Shown here piece by piece: positions 18,425-27,464 of a stretch of DNA of 64,000 nt. The stretch covers positions 27,469 to 91,468 of the forward strand of contig SVTL01000008.1 of NCBI GenBank assembly GCA_015063795.1, written 5' to 3'. Within the stretch, counting starts at the first letter, position 1, and every line of letters starts with the position of its first letter. The notes beneath the pieces are model-generated. The model saw nothing but the letters and a program-made list of their open reading frames with translations, searched no databases and was not told the origin of the DNA. Origin of the DNA: Oscillospiraceae bacterium. GTDB lineage: Bacteria > Bacillota > Clostridia > Oscillospirales > CAG-272. The position numbers and the translations under genes are program-made.

Positions 18425-20185
18425 ATGACCAACAACAAATACGTTTTGAACTGGATTGAGGAAATGGCCGCCCTCACCAACCCCGACCGCATCGTTTGGA
18501 TCGACGGAAGCGAGGAACAGACCGAGGCCCTCCGCAAGGAAGCGATCTCCACCGGCGAGCTTTTCAAGCTGGATCAGGAGAAGCTCCCCAACTGCTACCT
18601 GCACCGCACCGCCATCAACGACGTTGCCCGCGTTGAGCACAGAACCTTCATCTGCACCTCCAAGAAAGAGGACGCCGGCAACATCAACAACTGGATGGCT
18701 CCCGATGAATGCTATGCGAAGTTAGGCAAGCTCTTCAAGAACTCCATGAAGGGCCAGACCATGTATGTGATCCCCTATTCGATGGGTATCGTGGGCTCGG
18801 AATTTGCCAAGACCGGCATCGAGCTGACCGACTCCATCTACGTTGTGCTGAATATGCTCATCATGACCCGTGCCGGTAAGGAAGTCATCGACGCGCTGGA
18901 CGAAAACGACAGCGGATTCGTCAAGGGCCTGCACGCCAGAGCCGATCTGGACGAGGAAAACCGCTATATCTGCCACTTCCCCGAGGACAACACCATCTGG
19001 TCGGTCAACTCTGGCTACGGCGGCAACGTTCTTTTGGGCAAGAAGTGCTTCGCGCTCCGCATCGCGTCCTATCTGGGACGTCAGGAGGGCTGGATGGCCG
19101 AGCATATGCTCATCCTCGGCATCGAGAATCCGCAGGGCGAAGTGAAGTATATCACCGCCGCCTTCCCCTCTGCCTGCGGTAAGACCAACCTCGCCATGCT
19201 CATTCCGCCCGAGGGCTTCCGCGCCAAGGGCTACAAGGTCTGGTGCGTGGGCGATGACATCGCCTGGATCCGCGTCGGACAGGACGGACGTCTGTGGGCC
19301 ATGAACCCCGAGAACGGCTTCTTCGGCGTCGCTCCCGGCACCAACGTCAAGTCCAACCCCAATGCGCTGGCCACCACCATGCGCGACACCATCTTCACCA
19401 ACGTGGTTCACAACCTGGAGACCAACACCGTTTGGTGGGAGGGTCTGGATAAGAATCCGCCCAAGAACGCTCTCAACTGGAAGGGCGAAAAGTGGGATTG
19501 CGAATCCGGCGAAAAGGGCGCACATCCCAACTCCCGCTTCACCGCTTCGGCTGTCAACTGCCCCTGCATCTCGCCTGAGTTCAACAATCCTCAGGGTGTG
19601 CCGATCTCGGCCATCGTCTTCGGCGGCCGACGTGCCAAGACCGCTCCGCTGGTGTATCAGTCCCGCGACTGGAACAACGGTGTGTTTGTCGGCTCCATCA
19701 TGGCCTCCGAGACCACTGCCGCCGCTTCGGGCGCTGTCGGTGTTGTCCGCCGCGATCCCATGGCCATGCTTCCCTTCGCCGGCTACGACATGGGCGACTA
19801 CTTCGCTCACTGGATCGAAATGGGCAAGAAGATCGAGAACAAGCCCAAGATCTTCAACGTCAACTGGTTCCGTACCGACGACGAAGGCCACTTCATCTGG
19901 CCCGGATTCGGCGAAAACCTCCGCGTCCTGCTCTGGATTCTGGATCGCTGCGAGGATAAGGCCGGCGCTGTGGAGACCGCGATCGGTTATCTGCCCCGCC
20001 CCGAGGACATCAACACCGAGGGTCTGGACATCAGCCGCGAGACCATGGCAGGTCTGCTGGAGGTCGACAAGGAGATCTGGAGAGAAGAGACCAAGGGCAT
20101 CCGCGAGTTCTATGCCAAGGTTGGCGACCGCGTTCCCGCCGAGCTTTATGCCGAGCTGGAAAAGCTGGAAAACAACCTCAAATAA
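18425..20185 (+). CDS. pckG: Phosphoenolpyruvate carboxykinase (GTP)
   Basis: YVIPYSMGIVGSEFAKTGIELTDS, FPSACGKTN P-loop, FGGRRAKTAPLVYQ. Confidence 0.96.
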   Translation: MTNNKYVLNWIEEMAALTNPDRIVWIDGSEEQTEALRKEAISTGELFKLDQEKLPNCYLHRTAINDVARVEHRTFICTSKKEDAGNINNWMAPDECYAKLGKLFKNSMKGQTMYVIPYSMGIVGSEFAKTGIELTDSIYVVLNMLIMTRAGKEVIDALDENDSGFVKGLHARADLDEENRYICHFPEDNTIWSVNSGYGGNVLLGKKCFALRIASYLGRQEGWMAEHMLILGIENPQGEVKYITAAFPSACGKTNLAMLIPPEGFRAKGYKVWCVGDDIAWIRVGQDGRLWAMNPENGFFGVAPGTNVKSNPNALATTMRDTIFTNVVHNLETNTVWWEGLDKNPPKNALNWKGEKWDCESGEKGAHPNSRFTASAVNCPCISPEFNNPQGVPISAIVFGGRRAKTAPLVYQSRDWNNGVFVGSIMASETTAAASGAVGVVRRDPMAMLPFAGYDMGDYFAHWIEMGKKIENKPKIFNVNWFRTDDEGHFIWPGFGENLRVLLWILDRCEDKAGAVETAIGYLPRPEDINTEGLDISRETMAGLLEVDKEIWREETKGIREFYAKVGDRVPAELYAELEKLENNLK

Positions 20186-20196
20186 TCAGAATAGCA

Positions 20197-20229
20197 AAAG
20201 GAGACGTTACCAAAGCGTCTCCTTTTTTG
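20197..20229 (+). terminator. Rho-independent terminator of pckG
   Basis: AAAAGGAGACG-TTACCAAAG-CGTCTCCTTTTTT. Confidence 0.85.
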
Positions 20230-20280
20230 TTTGCGAAAAAGGGCTGCAAAAAAGCGGCGCACAGCGCCGCCGAGAAGCAT

Positions 20281-20450
20281 GAACTGTCAGGGGTTTCACC
20301 CCCGAACCCCTGACTTAGGTACCTTTTTGAATGAAAAGCAACACTTGAGCTTGCTCAAGTGTGCGAAGAAAGCCGAAGGCTTTCTTCCATGTATAAACGG
20401 CATCGCCGTTTATACATTAGAATCTCGCAAAAACGTTCGAAAAACGACGC
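20281..20450. repeat. Family-B repeat interrupted in its loop by three long perfect hairpins
   Basis: CTTAGGTACCTTTTTGA | ATGAAAAGCA ACACTTGAGC-TT-GCTCAAGTGT, GAAGAAAGCC-GAA-GGCTTTCTTC, ATGTATAAACGGC-ATC-GCCGTTTATACAT | CAAAAACGTTCGAAAAA. Confidence 0.75.
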
Positions 20451-20454
20451 AAAG

Positions 20455-20545
20455 CGCCTTTTGAACGTTTTTAAAGATTGTAACGATACTTTTTTCAAAA
20501 AGTTTCTTTACCGGGGGTGCGGTGGAAGCTCCCCCGTCACCGACG
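20455..20545. repeat. Family-B repeat
   Basis: TTTGAACGTTTTTAAAGATTGTAACGATACTTTTTTCAAAAAGTTTCTTTACCGGGGGTGCGG; near-copy of 16655-16745. Confidence 0.8.
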
Positions 20546-20778
20546 TTCTCTTTTGTTCGCTTTTCTCTTGCGCCACGGGCGCATGAAAAAAACACAAATT
20601 GTTTCCTCTGCGGCGCCCTTCGCAGCAAACCTCCGCGAAAAAGCGGCTAACGAATCTGCTTTCGCTCTCCTTGCAGCACACCGCGCCGTCAAGGATGGAC
20701 GCGATGCCGGTCGCACCGTTCTCACCCCATAACAAAAGGGACTTTATGAAAAAGCCCCCTTCGGAAGATTCAAGAACG

Positions 20779-21000
20779 TCATTCGTCTTCGTGTTCGCGG
20801 CCGTTCTCCGCCTTCGCACTCGCATCGACCGCGCTTTCGCCGATGATATAGCTGACCAGCACGCCCAAAGCGCTGACCACCGCCACCACCTGCCCCGCCG
20901 TCAGCTCGCTGACACCGAATGCGGTCAGCATCGCCGTCACAAAGCCGACCGCCGCCGCCCAGAATCTGCGCGACGACAGCTTTCTCTTCCAATCGATCAT
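20779..21000 (-). CDS. Phage holin-like small membrane protein
   Basis: MIDWKRKLSSRRFWAAAVGFVTAMLTAFGVSELTAGQVVAVVSALGVLVSYIIGESAVDA. Confidence 0.75.
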   Translation of the reverse strand: MIDWKRKLSSRRFWAAAVGFVTAMLTAFGVSELTAGQVVAVVSALGVLVSYIIGESAVDASAKAENGREHEDE

Positions 21001-21048
21001 ACCGTAAAAACCGTCCTTTCTCTTTTTTCGTCCTTCGCCTCTGTTTTT

Positions 21049-21633
21049 TTACTCCGCGCCGTCCATCGCCAGCCAGAGCTTGCGCCACAGCTCGGTCGAA
21101 AATTCGTATGCATTCAGGTAATCCACCGTCTGCTGCTCAAAGCCGCACCGGGCGGCCACCTGCAGCGCATAGTCGCTTCCGGCAGACTCCGCCTCACCGA
21201 CGGCATTCGGCAAACCGAGAAAGGCCGCCGCATCCAGCTGGGCATTGGTCCGATCGCGCACCTCCACATGCAGATGCGCGCCCGTCACCCTGCCCGTTGC
21301 GCCCTCGCGGCCGATCACGGTCCCCGCCTTCACGAAATCGCCCACCGAGACATATCGCTCGTCCAAATGGCAATAGTAAACGATCTCCCCGCTTTCGGCG
21401 AGGATGGCCACATAGTTGCCCCATTCGGCGCTGCGTCCGCTCGCCGCCCATTGGGAGACCAGCACGCGGCCGCGCGTCACCGACACGACCTCCTTGCTGT
21501 CGATGCCCACCAGATCGATCCCGCCGTGCCATTCCCCCTGCTGACCGGTAAACGGATCGGTCCGATAGCCATAGGGCGAGCTGACGCGGAAGCGCCTTCC
21601 CGTATAGGGCGAGCGTTTGACAAAAACGGCCAT
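21049..21633 (-). CDS. M23-family peptidase, phage endolysin
   Basis: RVSSPYGYRTDPFTGQQGEWHGGIDLVG ... VTGAHLHVEV (HxH of LytM). Confidence 0.88.
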   Translation of the reverse strand: MAVFVKRSPYTGRRFRVSSPYGYRTDPFTGQQGEWHGGIDLVGIDSKEVVSVTRGRVLVSQWAASGRSAEWGNYVAILAESGEIVYYCHLDERYVSVGDFVKAGTVIGREGATGRVTGAHLHVEVRDRTNAQLDAAAFLGLPNAVGEAESAGSDYALQVAARCGFEQQTVDYLNAYEFSTELWRKLWLAMDGAE

Positions 21634-21647
21634 GGTCTTTCCTCCTT

Positions 21648-21941
21648 TCACGCAGGGGGAAGCTCCAGCAGACGCTTCCACAAAGCCTCCACCGTCCCGT
21701 TCCCCCGCAATCTCTTATAGGAGACATACATCTCCTCGATGTCATCCTTGATATAGGTGGGGCAGCTGCCCTTGGTGATGTACTTCTCGCACTCCCGCTT
21801 GATGCGGTAGCCGAGGAGCGACTTCACGCCTCCCGTCACCCCGCGGACGCGCTGCCAGAGCAGACCGCAGAAGGAGCCGAGAAGACCGAACAGCAGTCCG
21901 CACAGGGCATCGGCCCACCACTGAAACAAAAACTCCGGCAT
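21648..21941 (-). CDS. Small phage-associated membrane protein
   Basis: N-terminal hydrophobic segment WWADALCGLLFGLLGSFCGLLW, then basic cytoplasmic part; between lysin and adaptor genes. Confidence 0.6.
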   Translation of the reverse strand: MPEFLFQWWADALCGLLFGLLGSFCGLLWQRVRGVTGGVKSLLGYRIKRECEKYITKGSCPTYIKDDIEEMYVSYKRLRGNGTVEALWKRLLELPPA

Positions 21942-22049
21942 AAAAATCCTCCCCTATCATGGTATGATCCGACCGCCCTCGCGTGAAGGGGCGGCCGTTT
22001 CTTTGTTCACGTTTTCAACCGATCTGACTTCGGCTTTTCCCCGTCGGTG

Positions 22050-22397
22050 TTAACGGTACCTGTTCACGATCGGCTCAACGACCGCCGCCGTGGAGCGTCG
22101 GATCGATTCCATCATCCGCTCGCACTGCGCGGACAGAAGGGCCGACTGCGCCTCGTTTTCATCGCTGACCAGCATCGCCGCGGCGAAAAAGGCGCAGGGA
22201 CAGACAAAGCGCTCGCCCAGCGGGAAGGGCTCGTCAAGCCCCTCCGCACAGACGGTCTCCTGCCCGCCCGCCTCCGCACAAAAGGCGTTGAGCAGGGGGA
22301 GGAAACGCTTTTCCAGATCGGCACAGTCTCCGCACGCATCCTCCTCGCCGATCAGGCTCAGCGTGATGCGGTAAAGCTCTTGACAGGTCATAACCAT
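22050..22397 (-). CDS. Phage head-tail adaptor-like protein
   Basis: Short alpha-helical ORF immediately downstream of coat gene: MVMTCQELYRITLSLIGEED... Confidence 0.5.
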   Translation of the reverse strand: MVMTCQELYRITLSLIGEEDACGDCADLEKRFLPLLNAFCAEAGGQETVCAEGLDEPFPLGERFVCPCAFFAAAMLVSDENEAQSALLSAQCERMMESIRRSTAAVVEPIVNRYR

Positions 22398-22413
22398 TTC
22401 CTCCCTTGGCTTC

Positions 22414-23268
22414 TTACACGAATTCAAACTGCACGCCCAGATCGAGCAGCAGGATCTCCTTGGGGTAAACGATCTTCGCGCCGTAGAGGTGCAGCCCCTT
22501 CACCGCATCGGCGAAGCGCTTTTCGGGGCGATAGGCCTCCACGCTGTTGATCTGCTCGGCGAAGGCGATGGCTCGCTTGGTTCTGGCCAGACACTTGTGG
22601 TAAAGCTGGTCGGTGCCGTCGTCGGCCTTGGCGATGTTGTTGGACACATACACGTCAAAGCCCACAAAGTTGCCCAGATAGCCGTTGGTCAGAGCCTGCT
22701 CGTTGTCGGAAGACTGCAGGATCTTGGCCTTCAGCAGCATCGATGCGATCGCGGGAGAGACCTCCAGCACCGTATCGGCGTTGGCGGAGACGTTGTTGGC
22801 CAGCAGCTTTTCGCGGGCGGTCAGCAGAAGGTCGATCATATCGGCGTGAGACACGGTCTGCTTCTGAATGACATTCTCCTCGCTGATCTCGCTCCAAAGG
22901 GAGTAGACATAGCGGTCGGCGGCATCGGCCAGCGCATCGGCAGCCTGACGCATAGCCTGCTTCATCAGCTTGGGCGTCTGCTGTGCCTTGTCGATGTCGT
23001 CGATCTGGAAGTTGAAGGCCTTGGCCTGCGTGATCTGCAGCTGACGGGTGGTGCTGTCCAGCGTCTGCAGGGTGGAGGAGAAGTCGGCGTTCTTGCTGTA
23101 ATCGAACACGTTGACCTTGCCGATGCCGGCAATGCGGACGGTATCGCCCTTGGAGCGGATGTCGCCCTCAAACTCGCGGTTGCAGTTGGATACGCCGATG
23201 TACTCCTTGTTCAGTTCGTTGTAGAGCGTTTCGCTCCAGACAGTAGGGATAAAATCGTTGATAGCCAT
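22414..23268 (-). CDS. Phage major capsid protein (P22 coat/gp5-like)
   Basis: FIPTVWSETLYNELNKEYIGVSNCNREFEGDIRSKGDTVRIAGIG ... position between scaffold and adaptor. Confidence 0.8.
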   Translation of the reverse strand: MAINDFIPTVWSETLYNELNKEYIGVSNCNREFEGDIRSKGDTVRIAGIGKVNVFDYSKNADFSSTLQTLDSTTRQLQITQAKAFNFQIDDIDKAQQTPKLMKQAMRQAADALADAADRYVYSLWSEISEENVIQKQTVSHADMIDLLLTAREKLLANNVSANADTVLEVSPAIASMLLKAKILQSSDNEQALTNGYLGNFVGFDVYVSNNIAKADDGTDQLYHKCLARTKRAIAFAEQINSVEAYRPEKRFADAVKGLHLYGAKIVYPKEILLLDLGVQFEFV

Positions 23269-23322
23269 AGTGTTTTTCTCCTTTTCTTTTGTGTTTTGTG
23301 TTTTCGGATGGATGCCGTTGCG

Positions 23323-23655
23323 TCAACGGCTGCTTCTTTCGAGGCTTCGCAGGACGGCCTCATACTGCTCGCGCACCTCAGCGCGGCTCATGCGGCGGAT
23401 GTCGTCAAGCGTGAAGAATTCCGCTCCGCCGCCACGCACCTCGCCCGGGCTCATAGACGCATTGAGACGGTTGCGCGCCTCGATCGCCGCGGCACTCTCT
23501 TTCGGCTCAGCGTCGGTCTGATTCGGCTCACTCGGCAACGTCTGTGCTTCCTTCGGCGGCATCGGTTCGTCCGGACTCGCCGTCGGATCCGCGGAGATCC
23601 TGCTCGCCGCGTTCTCCTCCGATTCCGTCATCTTCGCTCTTTCCTGCTCGTTCAT
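23323..23655 (-). CDS. Putative phage scaffolding protein (short, acidic/helical)
   Basis: Good RBS (GGAGG, 9-nt spacing); located between portal and coat; overlaps portal 3' end out of frame. Confidence 0.6.
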   Translation of the reverse strand: MNEQERAKMTESEENAASRISADPTASPDEPMPPKEAQTLPSEPNQTDAEPKESAAAIEARNRLNASMSPGEVRGGGAEFFTLDDIRRMSRAEVREQYEAVLRSLERSSR

Positions 23656-25156
23656 CGCTCATTCCCTCCTTTCCCACAATGGTGTTTTTATCCGGGATCA
23701 GTCCGGCCGGCAGACGGTCAAGGTACTCACGCAGGGTGATGTGACCGCCGTCCAGCAGACGGTCCAGCAAGGAGAGGACAGTGGACGAGCCGACTCTCGA
23801 CAGGTCGGACACATCCACGCGGGCGCGCACCCAGCCGTCGGTCAGCTGCGAGAGCGTCTTCTCTCCCTCACCCACCGGCACACGGCCGTCGGGGTAGCAG
23901 ACCACAAAGCGCTCGGCCAGCACCTGCGCCAGATCCTCCAGCGCGCGGCGGACGTTGCCCTTGATGTTCTCCAGCGGGATCGCGCTGGCCTCCTGCAGAG
24001 CGATGATGGCGCTGGTGTTGTTGGGCAGAGCCTCGCCCAGCGCGGTATCGGTCGCCCCCGCCGCCTCCTTGGTGCTGTCGATGGTCAGGCGGATCAGGTC
24101 CAGATAGCCCTCCTCCATGCGCCCCACCTCCAGCGTTTTGGCGGCGTTCTGCAGGTCTCCGCCCGAGATCACGCCGATGGCCTCGCCCACCTCGTTGGAC
24201 CATTCGGGGATCAGCTTTTTGTCGTAGATCACCTTGGAGAAGGCGGTGTCGGTCATGTGCTTCATGGCCATGGCGAAGGCCTTGTTGATGTACTTCTGGT
24301 TAGCCACCAGCTCAGACACCGGCGCCGCGCCGTGGAAGCGGTTCTTCACCCTCTCCCAGCAGAAGGAGGCGAAGGGGTAGAGACGGAAGGGCGTTTCGCA
24401 GCGGCGGAGCGTCAGATTCCTCACGCACTTCTCCCAGACCACATATCCTTGCTCGTTTCGGCTGAATTTGATCAGGTAGGTGGCCTTGCGCTCGCTTTCG
24501 GCCTCACTCTCCAGCTCCTCGCCGGCGTAGTCGCCCGCCATGACCTCCCCCTCCCCGTCGGGCAGGATCAGCAATGCCTCCTCCTCACGCAGGCCGTAGG
24601 AGATCGCTTCGCGGCGCAGGGCCCCCACCGATGCCCGTCCGCTGACGATCACATACTCCTGCCGCTGGATGGAGGGCTCGTTGACGTCGCTGACAAACAC
24701 ATTCACGTTGTCGATCAGCTTCACCGCCAGGTCCCCCGTGTAAGGCGGAGAACCGCGGTCGAGCGCGTCCCAGTAGACGTAAAAGATGCCGTCTCCGCTG
24801 ATGGCTGCGTCAAAGAGCGCGTCGCGGAGCAGGCTGTCCATACGGTTCTTCTCCCAGCAGGCCGAGGCACAGGCGTTGAGCGCATCCAGCGAGCTGCCGT
24901 CGGAGTCGGTGTAGCCGATGCCCACCCGGCAGGAGGCCACCGCGCTGACCAGATAGGAGACGATGCGGCGGACGATGTTGAACACCGGCGCCGGCAGGCC
25001 GGCTGTCTCCACCCCCTTCCACTGCTCGCCGCGGTAGAAGCGCTCGTTGGTGTTCACCGTCTCGTACAGACCGATGCGCCTCTTGTACGCACGCCCCTCC
25101 TCATACTGGCGGAAGGCCGCGGTCAGCGACGGCGGTTTCTTTCTGATTTTTCTCAT
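23528..25156 (-). CDS. Phage portal protein (P22-like)
   Basis: NTNERFYRGEQWKGVETAGLPAPVFNIVRRIVSYLVSAVAS ... NNTSAIIALQEASAIPLENIKGNVRRALEDLAQVLAERF. Confidence 0.85.
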   Translation of the reverse strand: MRKIRKKPPSLTAAFRQYEEGRAYKRRIGLYETVNTNERFYRGEQWKGVETAGLPAPVFNIVRRIVSYLVSAVASCRVGIGYTDSDGSSLDALNACASACWEKNRMDSLLRDALFDAAISGDGIFYVYWDALDRGSPPYTGDLAVKLIDNVNVFVSDVNEPSIQRQEYVIVSGRASVGALRREAISYGLREEEALLILPDGEGEVMAGDYAGEELESEAESERKATYLIKFSRNEQGYVVWEKCVRNLTLRRCETPFRLYPFASFCWERVKNRFHGAAPVSELVANQKYINKAFAMAMKHMTDTAFSKVIYDKKLIPEWSNEVGEAIGVISGGDLQNAAKTLEVGRMEEGYLDLIRLTIDSTKEAAGATDTALGEALPNNTSAIIALQEASAIPLENIKGNVRRALEDLAQVLAERFVVCYPDGRVPVGEGEKTLSQLTDGWVRARVDVSDLSRVGSSTVLSLLDRLLDGGHITLREYLDRLPAGLIPDKNTIVGKEGMSDERAGKSEDDGIGGERGEQDLRGSDGESGRTDAAEGSTDVAE

Positions 25157-25322
25157 GTGGCGTTCTTCCTTTCGTTGTATTGGATCATGGGTTTCTCATC
25201 CTTTCTCTTTCTTGCAGGCGTTGTTCTTGCGCGCAGACACTTCATCCGCGCACCGCTTCATCCGCGCACCGCTTCGTCCGCGCAGGCAGGTCTCTTGCAG
25301 ACAGTTCTCTTGCAGACCTTTC

Positions 25323-27062
25323 TCACGCATCCTGCCCGTGCTCACGCGTTTTGCCCTCGCCGCGCCTGCTTGCCACAGCCGAGAGACGGCGGACGGTACA
25401 GCCCTCGCCCGCCCCGTCGTGCGTGAGTGTCACCTTTACACGGGAGATCCGCTTCATGGGCGTTCGCAGACGGCAATCGGTGGGCGCGCCGACCGAGGAG
25501 GGCTGACAGACCGATTCCCCGGTATGCGTACAGCTCCGCCCCGTCTCGCTGAGAAGAGAGACCGTCAGCCCCTTGCCCTCGCCGGGATCGAGCGTGAGAA
25601 AGATGCGGTGAAGATCCTTGAAGTCGATGGAATGGCCCAGATCCGAAAACTCACTCTCAAAGCGGGCGGTGACGGTGCGTCCGTTGTCGGTGTCCGCCTC
25701 CTCTGTGAAGCAGAAGACCGCTCCGTTCGGATCGGCAAAAGCGATCCCCGCGGGCAGTCGGCCGATGATGCGCGAGACGGAAAAAGCATCGAAGAGATAC
25801 CACACCTTCCGCTGGTATTGGTAGACCGCCGTCTTTTCCTCCCCGAAAAACAGGATCTCACAGCGGCGGCGGTCAACGGCTATGTGCGCATGCGGGAAAA
25901 AATCCCGCCCCAAACGGTCGGATACCGCCTCGGACAGCAGCGATACGTTGGGCACATCGGGATCGAGGGCGTTGTGCCAGCCGTATACACCGCTTGCATC
26001 GGCTCCGATCACCTCATTGCCCGCCAGAACGGGCGCAGTCAGAGCCATGTGCCCCACCTCATCGTTGAGCAGGGTGAGCGGATGGCGGTAACAGACCACC
26101 CCGCCGCGGATGCCGTCAAGCTCGGGGCAGGTGTAGCGTGTCTTGCCCTCGGTGAAGATCATCAGCTTGCCCATAAAAGGGCAGAGTCCGGTGACCGCGA
26201 TCTCGCCGAATCCCATCTGCGTCAGACCGTCGATGGGAAAGTAAAGCTCGCTCTCGCTTCCGCCGTGCGGCTCGGTGTGGCAGTAGCAGGCCGAATTGTC
26301 TCTGTGGCCGTACAGGTAGAGACGGCTGCCCCCTGCCCCGCCGTGAAAGACCACACCGCGCGTGAAGCGGCAGAGGTACGCCCTCCATCCGAAATCCTTC
26401 AGCGTATACTGCACCTCCAGGTACGACGCCGGACGCGGGCAGATGTCGCTGAGCGCAACGGCCATTCCGGATGCCGACTCGCCCACCGTATAGAAGCCCG
26501 AGGCCATGGTGATGCCGTCCACCAGCACCGCCTGTACCGACAGCACATCCCCCTGCAGGTGATAGACCGCGCTCTCGTTCGGCGCAAAGCGAAGTCTCAC
26601 GCGGTCGGTCAGCAGGTTGCGGCTCTCGCAAACGATCCCTTCGCCCGAGGGCTCCGCCTCCGCGGCCAGCAAGGGAACGTACCCCGCCACCTCGTACACA
26701 CCGCTGATGCCAACCGACAGCAGACGCTCGCCGTCCGCAACCAGCAATCGCTCGCCGAAGGGGATCATGGCGATCTCTCCCTCCGAGGTGGTCAGCGTGG
26801 TCACCATCGTCAGCACGCCGTTCGTAAAGCGGTAGAGCGCGCCTCCCATGCAGGCGTAAAGACCGCGGATCACCTCCGCATCCACATACGCCACCCCTCG
26901 CAGCGGAGCGCCGAATTCGCAGAACAGCGTCATGCCGTCCCTCTTCTTCAGCCTGCCGTCGGGCGTCACCCGGAAGTTCATCTGCTCGCCTGCCCCCTTC
27001 CCCAGCCCGGCGGCCAGGTCAAAGTCGTATACATAGGCCGGCGGCCTTTTTGCATTGGACAT
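25323..27062 (-). CDS. Phage structural protein with propeller-like repeats (candidate gp10-like hub/stabilisation protein)
   Basis: 579 aa, repeated short beta motifs; lies between TerL and portal on same strand. Confidence 0.55.
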   Translation of the reverse strand: MSNAKRPPAYVYDFDLAAGLGKGAGEQMNFRVTPDGRLKKRDGMTLFCEFGAPLRGVAYVDAEVIRGLYACMGGALYRFTNGVLTMVTTLTTSEGEIAMIPFGERLLVADGERLLSVGISGVYEVAGYVPLLAAEAEPSGEGIVCESRNLLTDRVRLRFAPNESAVYHLQGDVLSVQAVLVDGITMASGFYTVGESASGMAVALSDICPRPASYLEVQYTLKDFGWRAYLCRFTRGVVFHGGAGGSRLYLYGHRDNSACYCHTEPHGGSESELYFPIDGLTQMGFGEIAVTGLCPFMGKLMIFTEGKTRYTCPELDGIRGGVVCYRHPLTLLNDEVGHMALTAPVLAGNEVIGADASGVYGWHNALDPDVPNVSLLSEAVSDRLGRDFFPHAHIAVDRRRCEILFFGEEKTAVYQYQRKVWYLFDAFSVSRIIGRLPAGIAFADPNGAVFCFTEEADTDNGRTVTARFESEFSDLGHSIDFKDLHRIFLTLDPGEGKGLTVSLLSETGRSCTHTGESVCQPSSVGAPTDCRLRTPMKRISRVKVTLTHDGAGEGCTVRRLSAVASRRGEGKTREHGQDA

Positions 27063-27086
27063 ATCCTTTCAAACTCCTTTCCTTAC

Positions 27087-27464
27087 TCAAGGTCCGATCG
27101 CCCTCTGTCCGGCGCAAAGCATCGAACCTTTTCTCATGTCAAGATGCGGCAGATCCGCATGCGCATCTCTCGCCTTCGCCCCGCTCATCGCCGTACCTGC
27201 GCCCCACCGCTCCCCCGCCAAGGTCCCGTCGGCGCAGGCCGTCGGGACGTCCCCCTTCGCCGCGCATCGCACAAAAAAGCGCAAGCCGCAAGCCATCGCG
27301 CCGTCACGCAAGCCCACGCAAGCCCGCACACCATCGGCGAAGGGCACCGCCGCCATTCTCTCCGCAAGCAAGCTCGCTCCGATGTTCCGCGGCGGTCTTG
27401 GCGGGGGAGCAGCAAGCGAATCACCGCCCGCTTCGGGAGGATCAGTAACGGGCGAAGGCGGCAA
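27087..27464 (-). CDS. Possible small phage ORF (TTG start)
   Basis: AAGGAG RBS inside terL 3' end 7 nt before TTG; sequence composition not convincing. Confidence 0.35.
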   Translation of the reverse strand: MPPSPVTDPPEAGGDSLAAPPPRPPRNIGASLLAERMAAVPFADGVRACVGLRDGAMACGLRFFVRCAAKGDVPTACADGTLAGERWGAGTAMSGAKARDAHADLPHLDMRKGSMLCAGQRAIGP

